Below the pieces are notes generated by a model. That model did not search any database. It was not told the origin of the DNA and worked only from the letters and a program-made list of their open reading frames with translations. This document shows, piece after piece, positions 12,659 to 22,669 of a stretch of 64,000 nucleotides of DNA. The DNA is from Prostheceraeus crozeri (Eukaryota > Platyhelminthes > Polycladida > Euryleptidae), in the NCBI GenBank assembly GCA_907163375.1, contig CAJQUW010011644.1:62001-126000 (forward strand), given 5' to 3'. The number at the start of each line of letters is the position of its first letter. Within the stretch, counting starts at the first letter, position 1. The position numbers were made by a program, and so were the translations under genes.

Positions 12659-13184
12659 ATGATAGATTCAGTCAGACCAAAGTCTGTCCAGGGCAAACAC
12701 GTGGAGGTACTATCATATTTTGCCCCATGGTGGTCTTTAAAAAGACCGTTGGTTCGTTCTCGGGATGCGAATGCAGACTTAGGTTTGACCGATTCCGCTG
12801 AGAGAGACTTTTAATCTCTATGTCAGTGGCATCGACCTCCTCTACTACCGTCCGACATTTAGAGGGCGGTATATACCCACTCTGTTGAATTGGCATCATC
12901 GTCAGTTGTTGATGAGCCAATCGAGCAAGATTGTTGTATACTCACTCTCGCTCCTTTATCTGCGAAAACACATTGAACAAGTTTCTCGGTTTAAGCCGAG
13001 GCTTGTCAAGAGAGATGACTGTCGTCTTAGGTGTCTGCATGGTTGAGATTGAAATGAAAATGAAAGAGAGGCAACGGTGTATATACCTCTCTGATACAAA
13101 GACATGATTCAGTCTTTCTAATTATGTGATAGATTCAGTCAGACCGAAGTCTGTCCAGAGCAAACCACGTGGAGGTACTATCAC
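12659..13184. repeat. Pair of three-way-junction hairpin repeats
   Basis: Two copies, 12659-12716 and 13126-13184, of a 57-58-base folded unit. The outer stem is TGATAG/CTATCA, an inner hairpin is CAGAC-CRAA-GTCTG, and a CACGTG core lies between. The outermost pair is A-T in one copy and G-C in the other, a compensatory change. A less conserved tail follows each copy (a palindromic CTTWAR run and CGTTC-CGGGA). They lie downstream of the accessory gene on its strand. Function unknown. Confidence 0.6.
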
Positions 13185-13293
13185 TCTTGCTCCAAGTGAC
13201 CCTTAAGAGAGCCGTTTGTGGCGTTCACGGGAAGTGGGATGAGACGGGATTATGCCTGCCGCTTCTCCCGAAATGGGAGATGGTGGACGCTTC

Positions 13294-14498
13294 TCATGGA
13301 TGTCTGTAAAGAAAGAAGTAGTTAGTTATCATCCTAAATTTTAATTTAGTCATTTTTAACTTACAGAGCTTTTCAGGGCGTGGTTCAAACAGGAACCCTG
13401 TGATAGCCTCTTTATGTTCGAATGTGAAATGGAGGCATTCGATACCTTTTTTTGGCCCTACTGTAGCACATCTCGCCTTTGCCAAGTTCACACAGGAGTG
13501 GTTTTGCTGGCACACAACCTTCCCTATCTAGCGGAATGTGGAGACTAGACCTCTGAGCAGTGCTACTCTGCATTTGCTTGTGAGCTCTTGGTTAGTCGTC
13601 ACCACCTTCCCAAACTGCTTTCTCAGCCCTTCTAATTCCTCCTTCATCCTTCTTATCTCCTTCCCTTGACTCTCTCTCTCTCTTCCTTGGTCTTGTGAGC
13701 GAGTTGCGAGAACCTCTCGCGATCGAGCTCTCCTTCTTTCTCAAGAAGGCTAGCTTTAGCCTTCTTGAGCTCCTGAGTGACCCGCGAGAGGTTCTCGGAA
13801 CTCGCCTTATAGAGGAGACAGTCGCTCTTCCATACTTCTAGCTCCTTTTTGAGCTTCTCATATTCATTAACCAGTGGTGGGCGCTTAATGAAGTTGCGAC
13901 ATTGAGCCGCAATCCCGCCAGTGTTCGATGACATAGTCGGCTCTACCTCGCTATCGAGGTCGACATTCCTCACCGCCTCGCTATCGAGGTCGTCACCCCT
14001 AACTGAGTGAACTGTCACCGGGCCTTCTTCCTCCTCCCCTTCACTCTCACTACTACTGGTGTCCGACTCATCGCTAGAGGAGGTTTCAGTCGGCTTCGGT
14101 GTAGAAGACTCATTAGGGATGGATGAGGGAGTCTCTGCTCTGCTGGCGCAATAGACGCGACAGCCGGGATGGGTGAAGGAGGCTCTGCCGACGCCATAGA
14201 CGCGACAGCCATCTGTGTCTCCAGAGAGACACTCTGAAGAACTCTGAGCTGAAGAGAGTCCTTTTTTGCTCCTCGCTCAACTCTGGTTGACTGCAGGTAG
14301 TGTGCTTCGCATGCCACTCGGGTAGCGATTCACCAAGGCGAGATGTGTTGTGGCTACTGCAAAAGTACCGAATGCCCCAACCATTAAATTATTGGGGCAA
14401 CTATGTTTCTTAAAGGCGTCGCGGCGATAAATCCTTGCGCACGCACACAGTTTAAAGGCCGTTTCGGCGTTATTATACATGTATTGTACCATTTTGTT
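13294..14498 (-). pseudogene. Decayed zinc/coiled-coil accessory gene (relative of the 44.6-kb gene)
   Basis: Minus-strand gene whose ATG (14492-14490) lies six bases after a 3' splice site (CGCTTCAG, AG at 14500-14499). The N-terminus has CACARIYRRDAFKKH, which lines up with CSCDKVYRGTEFKKH at the start of the 44.6-kb gene: C-x-C, then Y-R, then F-K-K-H. Downstream comes an alanine/serine/proline-rich stretch, an acidic stretch (DLDSE twice), and a long Lys/Glu coiled coil (EYEKLKKELEVWK...ELDRERFSQL, about 13660-13860). The same order of parts is seen in the 44.6-kb gene. It is broken. A TATA/5' splice site unit about 590 bases upstream (15141-15086) would supply a tiny non-coding first exon. 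Confidence 0.6.
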
Positions 14499-15079
14499 CT
14501 GAAGCGAAAAGGGGAAAACAATGAATTTAAATTCATGTAATTATGTTTTCAATACTTGAGGATAGACAAGTTAAGCTGATGAATCCGTTACAGGCATTAC
14601 TCAGAGGGGATCTTATCCCATCTCCAAGGCCTCGGCCCTGAAATCCAACCTCCCCCAGACAGAGCGTGCGTCATATCACTGTGTTGCTATTCGGACCCTG
14701 ATTTTGACATGAAAATCGGTGGAGTTGTTTACATCAGGAAACAAGTCTCGAGCCGAAGCTCGCCTCTCACAACTTTATAAATGTCTTTATTGAATTTAGA
14801 AGGTTTGAAAACCTCATGAAACATCAAAAAATAGCCGATTTAAATGTTTCGGCATTTAGTGCTACTTATGAAATTTTATTAGTAGTCTGTAAATGTAGCG
14901 CTGATCAATAGCTATCACATGCAATTGGAATCAACTCAATCGGTGCACTAGAACCGAAGATACACCGTTCATAAGTATTGGACCTATTTGATCAAAGTGA
15001 TCACAAGCTATATACTGGCTAACCTATAAGTCTGACAGCTTAGCTGATATCAGCAATGAAATTCGGAGCTCGAGGCAAA

Positions 15080-15150
15080 CGACCTACCTCTGGCAGTCTG
15101 TCAACTTAATGAAATTTCTCATTCGGTTCTCAGCTTATATAGCTCTTGTC
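15080..15150 (-). promoter_or_regulatory. TATA box plus 5' splice site in terminal segment
   Basis: On the minus strand, CATCAGCTGATG is followed by TATATAA (15141-15135), GAGAACCGA, and a 5' splice site AGAG/GTAGGT (GT at 15087-15086) 54 bases after the TATA box. The same order and spacing occur in both terminal repeats of the 16.3-kb element (38126-38182 and 52747-52693). Conservation between diverged copies supports real use. Confidence 0.6.
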
Positions 15151-16217
15151 CATCAGCTGATGTGGCCTTTGTTCTCTTTCCCAAACTTTAAACGCTTCTA
15201 TCTCAGGTTCTAGTGCTCGGATTAGCTTCGAATTATAACAGTCATGTTTTCTCACTCTCACCTTTCATTTGAGCCCTTACTCAACTTTCTCTGATCACCA
15301 GAAAAACTCTTTCGTTTTTTCAAAATAGCCAAAATCGTGTAAAAATGCATTAAAATTGATTTTGAGCAAGCTCTGATTTGGATACGAAGCCTTCCACAGG
15401 TCTGAAATTATAGGATCCTAGAGAACAAAGTGCCGTGTTTCCACTAAAAGAAACCCGACGTCTTCACTCAATTCCAATCCTCCGTTATTTATCGCCAAAA
15501 ATCGAAAAAATTCGATACATGAAAAATTTGGATGGAAAATGTGTGAAAAATTGATTTTAAACAAGTTCCATTTGGAAACGAAGTCTTCCACAGGTCTGAA
15601 AATGTAGGAACCTAGAGAACAAAGGGCAGTGTTTCCACTAAAAGAAGCCCGACCTCTTCACTCACTTCGAAGCCTCCGCTGTTGATCGCCCAAAATCGAA
15701 AAAATTCGATACATAAAAAGTTCGAAAATTTAATTCCACTCCCACGACCCTCAAAACCCATCATATAGATGCTAAACATCACGCTGATTCCGTAACTGGT
15801 CTCAGTTTTCTCATCCGATGCTTAGTTTAGCCGCTAGAGCCCAAAATCACAAATTCTAACTGTCGTTTTTCAGAGATGCTCAAATATCGTTTTTTTGCTC
15901 TCAAGACCAAGCGAAGAAAGGCATGGAGAAGCCGTTCCTTACAATGAATTTCTCTCACTCTTTGCTTTCAAACGAGGTATTGCACGACTTTCTACGATCC
16001 CTACAACCCAAGATTGAAGTCACTGTGCAGAGGGGGGTGGTCAGCGCTTTTTCTCTCAAAATTCATTGTACACAATGTTCCTAGACCTAAAATTGGCTAA
16101 AAAGCCCGAATCCGCGGTACGAGGCCTCCTTTCGCCGACCCAGAGTATCACTCACTCACGCTCACGAAGGTTGGGGCGCGCTGTGCGCAAGTAGGAGGAT
16201 CTCTTACTACTTTGATG

Positions 16218-17285
16218 GTCCAATAGCATCATTCTATGTGGCCATGTGTTTTTGATTGTCATGTCTAATGTCAGTGTCTTAAAGAGTCCTTGCGAACAAA
16301 GAAGAGAGTAATAGTAATTGCACTAAAGCTGAATGGCATTTCGTCAATGAAAATAAAGTTAAAATTGTTCATTTTTCTGCGAAATGAATGACATGGCCCG
16401 TGAATTCATTTTGTTAAATGTGTTCCGAATGCTTGTTTATTTTAAATGCATATTTGGCATCAAAATGAATTCAAGACAATTATAAATCATCATAACTGTA
16501 AGATGTCTCCAACGTTTCTGTGTACTTTTTCCACTTAAATCAAAACTGAAGCATGCCCTGATTTTACCCATGGTCTGTTTTGTTATTAACTTTAATCTCG
16601 GGTAAATGTTGGAGTCTTTCAATGGCAATTTTCTATGAAACTACATAAAAGAAAACTAATGGTATTTCAGCATTTATGAATAAAATGTTTTACGATATTA
16701 TCCTACTATGACCGCGTTTGATATATATTATGAGTACTACGTCATGTGCTCAACTTGTTTTAGAAAATTAGAAAAATAAAGGCAATGAAAACAGTCAATG
16801 TTCTAGACATCTGTATGTATCAATATTTGTGTCATATCTTCTCATCAGTTTGTGACGAAATGTGGCCGTTATGTCAATGGTCACGTGAGGAGTATGACAA
16901 ATCTCGAATATCAAAATGTATCACATAGAAATGTGACGGACACCTCCGTGAGGGACTCCTTATAGATTTTGGAAGTTCCCTCTTTGGAGGTTAGGAAAGG
17001 ACCTTCAATGATTGGGATAAGTTCCTTAAGGTTTGGAAGAGCAGTTATGAAATCTCTGCTATGAGGTCTCACCTGAGGCTGGAAGGAACCGTTTTGGTGA
17101 TCGAAATGCAGTGGGACCCGGGACTGCCAGGCATCCTTACTTCTTTTGTGGGTCCTTTATTGAATTGTCAGAGGGGACAAGGATGCCAGAAATGGCCCTC
17201 CTCTCATATTCTAACAAATAATTCATATTCATGTTTTTAACATGCTATGTGCGGCATTATTGTCATTGATAAGGATCTGCCCACT
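16218..17285. other. Gene-free stretch
   Basis: AT-rich, no convincing coding frame, no recognised repeat. It may be intron or intergenic DNA of the host locus that carries the CUB exon. Confidence 0.5.
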
Positions 17286-17293
17286 TTCTACAT

Positions 17294-18249
17294 CAGTGGT
17301 GGGCCACCAATTGTAAAAGGCAGTATTATAGGCTTAATATTCGTTTATTCCGTACTTTCAAGTGCACATATTGGCTGCTGTACCGTACGTGCATATATAG
17401 TAGTCGTATTACATAACAAAATTTTGCATGCAAATGCATACAGCAGTTTTGTGCGCCACTAATTTGTTTAATATTAAGATTGGTGATTTGATGTGATGTT
17501 TTTTGGTGATTTGATCGACTTTACCTTTTTTCATCGAAAAACAACGGTCTGTAAGTGCAGTGCGACTATCCGTCTGAAAGCCGAACAAGAAAAAAAACAC
17601 AAAATTGTCTTTGCTACAATTAATGATCATGCTACATGCACATATGTGCTCATATGTCACCCAAACATATGCGGCTTCCAAATACCTTGCATGGGCTCCA
17701 CAAATGGTAGTCGTGCACTAATGCCAATCGAGTATACGAAGTATGGTAGTATGCAAATGAAATTCAGCAAAGATATTTCAAAAATATGTTGGCCTGTCAA
17801 AATCTTGCGGTTGGATTCCTCCATTCGTAGTCAAGGTGTAATTAATATAGCCTATTTCTAAGTTCACTGAGGCGTGGTTTATTAGGTAGAGAAACATGCT
17901 CAGTAGGGCATCGAATGCTATGTGACTTAGCATAAACTCTCGCAGGTGATGACCATTTTTCGCCTGTGCGAGATATTCATTGCGAAAGGAGCATGGTTGG
18001 ATAATTCGAATATGAATTTTTCGCTTTTTTTGTGCCATCATATTAATTGCTCATTTAGTTGTTAATTAATAGTCCTGCAAATTCTAAAGAGGATCCCTCA
18101 CCCTTAGATGCACCTCACAAAAAGGTCGAAGTCGGAGTGAGTTATTTTCACATCATTGATTCAAATAATGTTCACGGGCCACTTTAGATATGAGAAGCGA
18201 TGACGAGCTACCCAATGTGTCCCGGCGAGCCACGCGTTGCCCACCACTG
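17294..18249. mobile_element. Non-autonomous hAT-type DNA transposon
   Basis: The ends are inverted: CAGTGGTGGGCCACC at 17294 and, on the other strand, CAGTGGTGGGCAACG ending at 18249. They are flanked by an 8-bp duplication with one mismatch, TTCTACAT (17286-17293) and TTCTGCAT (18250-18257). An 8-bp duplication with CAGTGGTGGGC-like ends is typical of hAT elements. At 956 bases it holds no transposase, so it would depend on an autonomous relative. Confidence 0.8.
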
Positions 18250-18464
18250 TTCTGCATGGACGGTCTTGTGCATAAACGTAGTGCAAGCTATCCAATGAAC
18301 AAATGATGTTGATTGGAGGCTGGTTGACGTGGGAACCTATGAATCATTGAGAGGTGAGAAGCTATGAAACAGTAAGCGAATTGAAAATGAGGAAGTTTGC
18401 AAAAGTTCTTTCTACTCTTGCTAAGTAACTACTCTTGCTTTAATGATAATCTTGAATTCATCTT

Positions 18465-18668
18465 ATGGGGCGAGGGAGGGTTTCAAAAAGTCGGAAAAGG
18501 CAATTGCGTGATTTGCACTGCACAATAGGTCTCGACTACTGTTTTCCCTTCACAAGACTAGCAAAACAACAGTTTTTTAAAAAAGCTGAGAAACTGAGAA
18601 TGAATCAGATTGAAGGAGCTATTTTTGCCAGGCCAGGTCTTTCGACCATTGTCACTGTCAAACAATAA
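18465..18668 (+). CDS. Possible small basic protein, unknown
   Basis: 67-residue open frame starting with a basic stretch (MGRGRVSKSRKRQLRD). Its stop codon lies inside an AATAAA signal (18664-18669), and an ATTGG box is found about 140 bases upstream. No family recognised. Composition and signals are mildly suggestive only; it may be chance. Confidence 0.25.
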   Translation: MGRGRVSKSRKRQLRDLHCTIGLDYCFPFTRLAKQQFFKKAEKLRMNQIEGAIFARPGLSTIVTVKQ

Positions 18669-18820
18669 AATATCTGCACTGTGTTTTAAATGAAATCAAT
18701 GAAGTGTTCGTCTTTATATTTCCTTGAAATAATCAATGTATTTAACTTTTCGCAACTTCTGCAGTTCTGTCTGTCTGAAATTTATTATTTAAAGTCATTC
18801 GATTTGGATTTGATTTGCAG

Positions 18821-19192
18821 ATGCGGAATGTGGAAAAATAAATAAGAAAGGTGGTAGCATCGTGAGTCATGTCGGGTTTGATCAGAGAAATGACTATCCT
18901 TCGGGTCTGAACTGTACATGGACTATCGCTGGAGAGAAGGGGAAGATTGTGCGTCTCCAATTCGTGTATTTTGATGTTTTAGGTCTTCAAAACAAATGTG
19001 GCAGGGACGATTACCTGACAATATACGACGGCAAGAGTGATCAAAGTCAGAAACTGGCGACTTTGTGTGACAGAAAGGAATATATTCCACCTTATTTGCT
19101 TTCCAACAACAAAAGTGTGACGCTCCGATTCATATCTATAGACGGCCGACGAAAGGGATTCAACATCACCTACAGTCTCGTTGACAGATCAA
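18821..19192 (+). CDS. CUB-domain exon of a host gene
   Basis: Single exon of a secreted or membrane protein, coding one CUB domain. Visible hallmarks: opening ECGK, YPSGLNCTWTI (the C-x-W strand), IVRLQFVYFDV, C-x-x-DYLTIYDG (the acidic Ca-site region), a later cysteine (LCDRKE), and GFNITYSL at the end. The 3' splice site is TTGATTTGCAG/AT and the 5' splice site is TCAA/GTAAGC. The exon is 372 bases and symmetric, phase 1 at both ends, as is usual for extracellular domains that are shuffled between genes. No other exon of the gene could be recognised nearby, so the flanks, including the hAT element, are probably intron. The parent gene cannot be named. Confidence 0.85.
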
Positions 19193-19734
19193 GTAAGCTA
19201 CATTTGTATACAATTGAAGAATTTCCATTCATTGGCAGTTGTCAACAAAAGCGTTACGATTAGAGGTGCACCGAACCGGACAGAAGTCTGGCAGGACAGC
19301 CAGGCCAGACACAGAATATTCTAATTGAATAAAAATGGAGGGAGTAATAAAACATGAAGCTTATAATTCCTGTTGAAGGACATTAGTTGAATGCTTTCCC
19401 TTCTTTTCTACTTTGGATCTCATTTTGCTTCTTTTAACTAAATAATATTGCATTTTCCAGTGTCTTGGAATAGTTCTGGATCATACACTAATACACCAGT
19501 ACCAATGATCAATAATAAGATTGAACTTGAATACTATAGAGATATCCTTTTTAATCAATGTCTTCTTCTAATTCTGGTTCACTAATCATAATTCACATTG
19601 TTTTGCGTAATTTTATCCTGTTTTTATCGTTTGTCAAGTCAATTTCTCCGGTAATTGCTATTGGTAAATGTAGCCCAATACTACCTAAATAGTCAGTTTT
19701 GCGGACGCGCTGGTTGTGGATGCGAACATGGATA

Positions 19735-19780
19735 GGAACATGTTCCGCATTGCCAATCGGAACATGTTCCGAACATGTGA
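19735..19780. promoter_or_regulatory. Cluster of p53-family-like half sites
   Basis: GGAACATGTTCC occurs at 19735-19746 and again at 19759-19770, followed directly by GAACATGTGA (19771-19780). GAACATGTTC fits the p53-family half-site rule RRRCWWGYYY perfectly. The cluster lies about 330 bases before the UBA/RING gene of Polinton B. Confidence 0.4.
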
Positions 19781-20099
19781 AAAGGAACCGCGTTCCGATT
19801 GACAACCGAATTGAGTTCATACTTAGTGATTCGGTACACTTATTTGTGTGTTGGGATCGGAACGGCTTTTTCCGAAATTGAATTAGAGTATGTGAATTAG
19901 AACAGGGATGCGAACATTTATTTCGGAACTTGAACAGATAGTTGTTTGTTTTGAGACTGCTTGCTCAAATGCGACAATTGTGACCATTGTGACTATGATG
20001 ACAATTGTATTGATTTTCATAACTAGGTTAAGTTACAAATACGTGGAAGTTGTTTGATGATGTGAATATTGATGGCTAGCTTCCTAATTTAATGGATTG

Positions 20100-20577
20100 T
20101 TGCAAGAGACCTTGGTTATTCGCTAAAGGCCATAGAAACTGTTACAAATCTAAATGATAACATCAAAGCTGGTGATTTAGTTGAACGACTAATGGATCTG
20201 AATGATCATGCCATGAATTATAATTTGGATCGTAGTTGGATAGAGGATTTCTCAATGCTAAATTGCAAAGACAGTGAAATTAGGAGGATAAAATTTCAAC
20301 TATCTGAAAGGGAGATAAAAAAGTGAAACCTTCAACTGATTTATCGAAATGTTCTATCAATGAAAGTGACTTCAGAAAAAAATTAGAAATAGAGACGTTT
20401 GAATTATTATGTGAACGGAACTGCATTAGGTGTTTTGAACGGGAAAGATCCCTTATCGTGTCACCATGTTCTCATTTTGTCATTTGTTCTACATGTTATG
20501 TACCATTGGAAGCTATATTTTGTCCCCTTTGTGATGGAGAAATAATTTCAACAGTCACTGTATATCGTTCATGATGA
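20100..20577 (+). pseudogene. UBA-like plus RING finger protein, IAP/E3-like, in Polinton B
   Basis: Two parts are visible. The first (about 20105-20240) reads ARDLGYSLKAIETV...LVERLMDLND, which resembles a UBA helix bundle. The second (about 20425-20545) is a RING finger spaced C-x2-C-x11-C-x-H-x3-C-x2-C-x8-C-x2-C, ending CPLCDGEI. That spacing is typical of the RING of inhibitor-of-apoptosis proteins, which are ubiquitin ligases; UBA plus RING is the C-terminal half of many IAPs. No BIR domain is seen. It would be an accessory gene acting on host ubiquitin or cell-death pathways, though it could be an unrelated E3. The region looks broken. Confidence 0.6.
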
Positions 20578-20632
20578 GTCATCATGCGTGTCTGTGATTG
20601 GTTGCTATTGTGCAGCTTTTGTATATATGGTT
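20570..20632 (+). promoter_or_regulatory. AP-1 / CCAAT / TATA promoter
   Basis: TGATGAGTCATCA (20572-20584, a near-palindromic AP-1 site), ATTGG (20597-20601, reverse CCAAT) and TATATA (20622-20627) lie in order, about 60-110 bases before the start at 20685. The same kinds of site precede other genes of this Polinton. Confidence 0.6.
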
Positions 20633-20684
20633 ATCGCAATTCTGTTTCAATCATACTTGTTGAGGATTGTAGACATTAATAAAC

Positions 20685-21264
20685 ATGCCATTTACCACGA
20701 TCATTCCTGTTTCAATTATTCACAAAGACAATCTGTTTACTAGCAAGATTTTCTACTCTGCAAATGATGTCATTGGTTACAAAGCTGATCTTATAGATCT
20801 GATGGAGGATATTCTCACATTCTACCATTGTGAAGATGATAGTAAACTTCAGAAACTCTTTATGAGGACATTGACCAATGCCCTTACGCGAGTACTAAGA
20901 TTTTGGCCCGATGAAGTGTTCAAACCTGACGGAAGCTGTTCCACAGAGTTCTCGTTGCCATTGTGAAATGAGAACACGGAAATTGAAGACTTGCTTGCAT
21001 GATATAATCACATTTAGCCACTATGAGGAAAATGGTGGCAAATTCAAGGTGGACATGTTTTCCGGACCCCCGTCGATGAGCGTCAACGTGGCAGTGCAAA
21101 ATGAGCGGGACATAATCAAGTTTAGAGCATACTATGCTAATCTTTTAAAAGTCTTCGCTTCAAAACCATGCTGTTCATGCTGTCCTCTATCAAAGGATTT
21201 AAAGTGTGATATAGAACAGCTTATAAGTGCAACGACTCAGACTTTGAGTGATGTTGATGACTAG
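20685..21264 (+). pseudogene. Polinton B gene of unknown function
   Basis: I do not recognise this protein. It begins with a beta-like hydrophobic stretch (MPFTTIIPVSIIHK) and continues with mixed helices (LIDLMEDILTFYHCEDDSKLQKLF). Near the end is a cysteine-rich patch (KPCCSCCPLSKDLKC). The reading region carries about one break. AP-1, CCAAT and TATA sites stand upstream and a T-rich tail with AATAAAA follows at about 21348. It sits in the accessory block left of the packaging ATPase. Confidence 0.45.
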
Positions 21265-21354
21265 GACCTACCATCTGTTACCGTTTGACTTTGTTGCATA
21301 GAACTAAGCAAAAATGTATATTTTCATAAATGCTTTGCTTTTATTGTAATAAAA

Positions 21355-21742
21355 ATGACTGCAAAAAGAAGGGCATCTCTTTCTCGGAAGAATGGTTCTT
21401 TTAAACCTTCAAGCCAGTTTAGGAAGGCGTTGCGAAAGTTAAAGAACATGCGAAATAATAAAGTTAAGTGTAATTCAAAACTCAAGTGATAATTTCATCC
21501 GTGATTTGGCTCTTGCAATGCTCAAATGCCTCCCAATATACAAGCTTTAATTGAGTACTGATTCTCTGAACAACATTACAAAATTTTCAAATTCAAGAAG
21601 CAGTGATAAGAAAAGGCGGAACTTAGTTCAGCGTGGAGGTGGTGGGTTTTTGAATATGCTGAATGATATTGGAAACAGAGTTTACAAAGTACTCAACAGT
21701 CCACTAGGGAAAGTTGTTGCAGGTGCCGCAGTGTTGCTGTAG
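21355..21742 (+). pseudogene. Small basic / glycine-hinge protein, pVI- or core-like
   Basis: The first part (from ATG 21355) is short and very basic (MTAKRRASLSRKNG, RKALRKLKNMRNNK), like a DNA-binding core peptide. The last part (about 21600-21740) reads RRNLVQRGGGGFLNML, then an amphipathic helix and a small hydrophobic end (LGKVVAGAAVLL). A basic stretch, a GGGG hinge and an amphipathic helix recall the adenovirus pVI/pX-like proteins of adintoviruses, which act in membrane lysis or core packing. The likeness is in composition and layout, not in sequence. Broken. Confidence 0.4.
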
Positions 21743-21756
21743 ACGACGAATCATGG

Positions 21757-21815
21757 ATTGACACGTCATCATTGATTGATGACTCATGTGAATATGCATA
21801 TAAGAGACGCGCTTG
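21757..21815 (+). promoter_or_regulatory. CRE-like / AP-1 / TATA promoter
   Basis: TGACACGTCA (21759-21768, CRE-like), TGACTCA (21780-21786, AP-1) and TATAA (21799-21803) lie in order about 90-130 bases before the ATG at 21891. This is a second example of the bZIP-site plus TATA layout in Polinton B. Confidence 0.55.
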
Positions 21816-21890
21816 TACTCTTCAATCACTTTCAATCCATCATTCATCGGCGGTGGTGGAAAAGCTCCGAATAAGTACAACTTTGAATTA

Positions 21891-22669
21891 TGTCTCAAAA
21901 AATGTTTATAGCTAGAGAGGAGAGCGACTCATTTGAACGTGATCTCTTAAAATTCCGACCGACGAGGAAGGTTCAAGGGATTGGAAATACCTTTTACTTC
22001 CAAACGTTGAGCTACCTAAAAGGTTGGTTTCTACCTTCAAGTTCCATTTTTCCACAGTGATGGTATGTCTTCATCTGGATATAGCAACATGAGACAAATG
22101 CGAGTGACCTTTCCGAAATGGCGTCAGGTGATACTCAAAACCATCGACTCTTAGGCGAAGGAATGCGTTGAGTTGCCCGAAAGTGCTCCTTCACATTGGA
22201 GGAAGGCGTTAAAGGAAGGAATTGGCTATAAGGAATTCCCCGAGTTCGATACACTATTCTTGAAATTGCCGATCACTTTCTAGCATTCGATCTACTTGGA
22301 AATACAATGGAGTGTGATGATCTGAAGCGCGGACGATACATGGGTTTAATACACGTCAACGGACTATACATTGGTGCTCACGGCTCAACCGGAAAAGTGG
22401 CATCATTACAAATGAAAGTTCTACAGTTGGTTTATGAGTCAATGCCGATTGATAAGTACCTAATCGCCATCGACAAATCTGCTTCAAAAGATGGGAAGGA
22501 TGTTGAAGAATGCAAAAAGCGGGGACGGAAATCCAAGGAAGGGAGTGCTAAGTTTAAATTGAAACGCCAAGATACTCAAATTGACGCGGGAAACGTTATT
22601 TTAATGCTGACATTGATGAGGAAACACAAATGCTGTGAATGTAAAATGAAAGTTTCTGAATGTAAATAA
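21891..22669 (+). pseudogene. Polinton B gene of unknown function
   Basis: Starts MSQKMFIAREESDSFERDLLKFRP after the bZIP/TATA promoter and ends in a basic, Cys-containing tail (KHKCCECKMKVSECK) with a TAAATAAAG signal at the stop. The middle has a GLIHVNGLYIGAHG motif and a Lys-rich segment. The size and the position before the ATPase suggest a virion or DNA-binding protein, but I can name no family. It is broken. Confidence 0.4.

Larger units (their letters stand above)
12290..16211. mobile_element. Terminal segment of a Polinton-like element related to the 16.3-kb TIR element
   Basis: Several blocks match the long terminal repeats of the 16.3-kb element. 12395-12600 matches about 51720-51930 (TAACCTGTGGCAGATAGC and what follows). 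14690-15170 matches about 51950-52770, including ATGAAAA(T/C)CGGTGGAGTTG and the TATA/donor unit. 15420-15720 matches about 53020-53100. The outer end CTTACTACT at 16203-16211 is identical to the last nine bases of the 16.3-kb element. The six bases after it are TTGATG; no matching left flank was found in the window. Homology is divergent, not copy-level. The segment lies beyond polymerase A and its small genes, so it may be the right end of Polinton A itself. Inference, but it fits all the parts. Confidence 0.65.

Noticed and set aside
16800-17220. Possible further DNA transposon before the hAT element
   Set aside because: Short inverted words are present but no paired ends or target duplication could be found.
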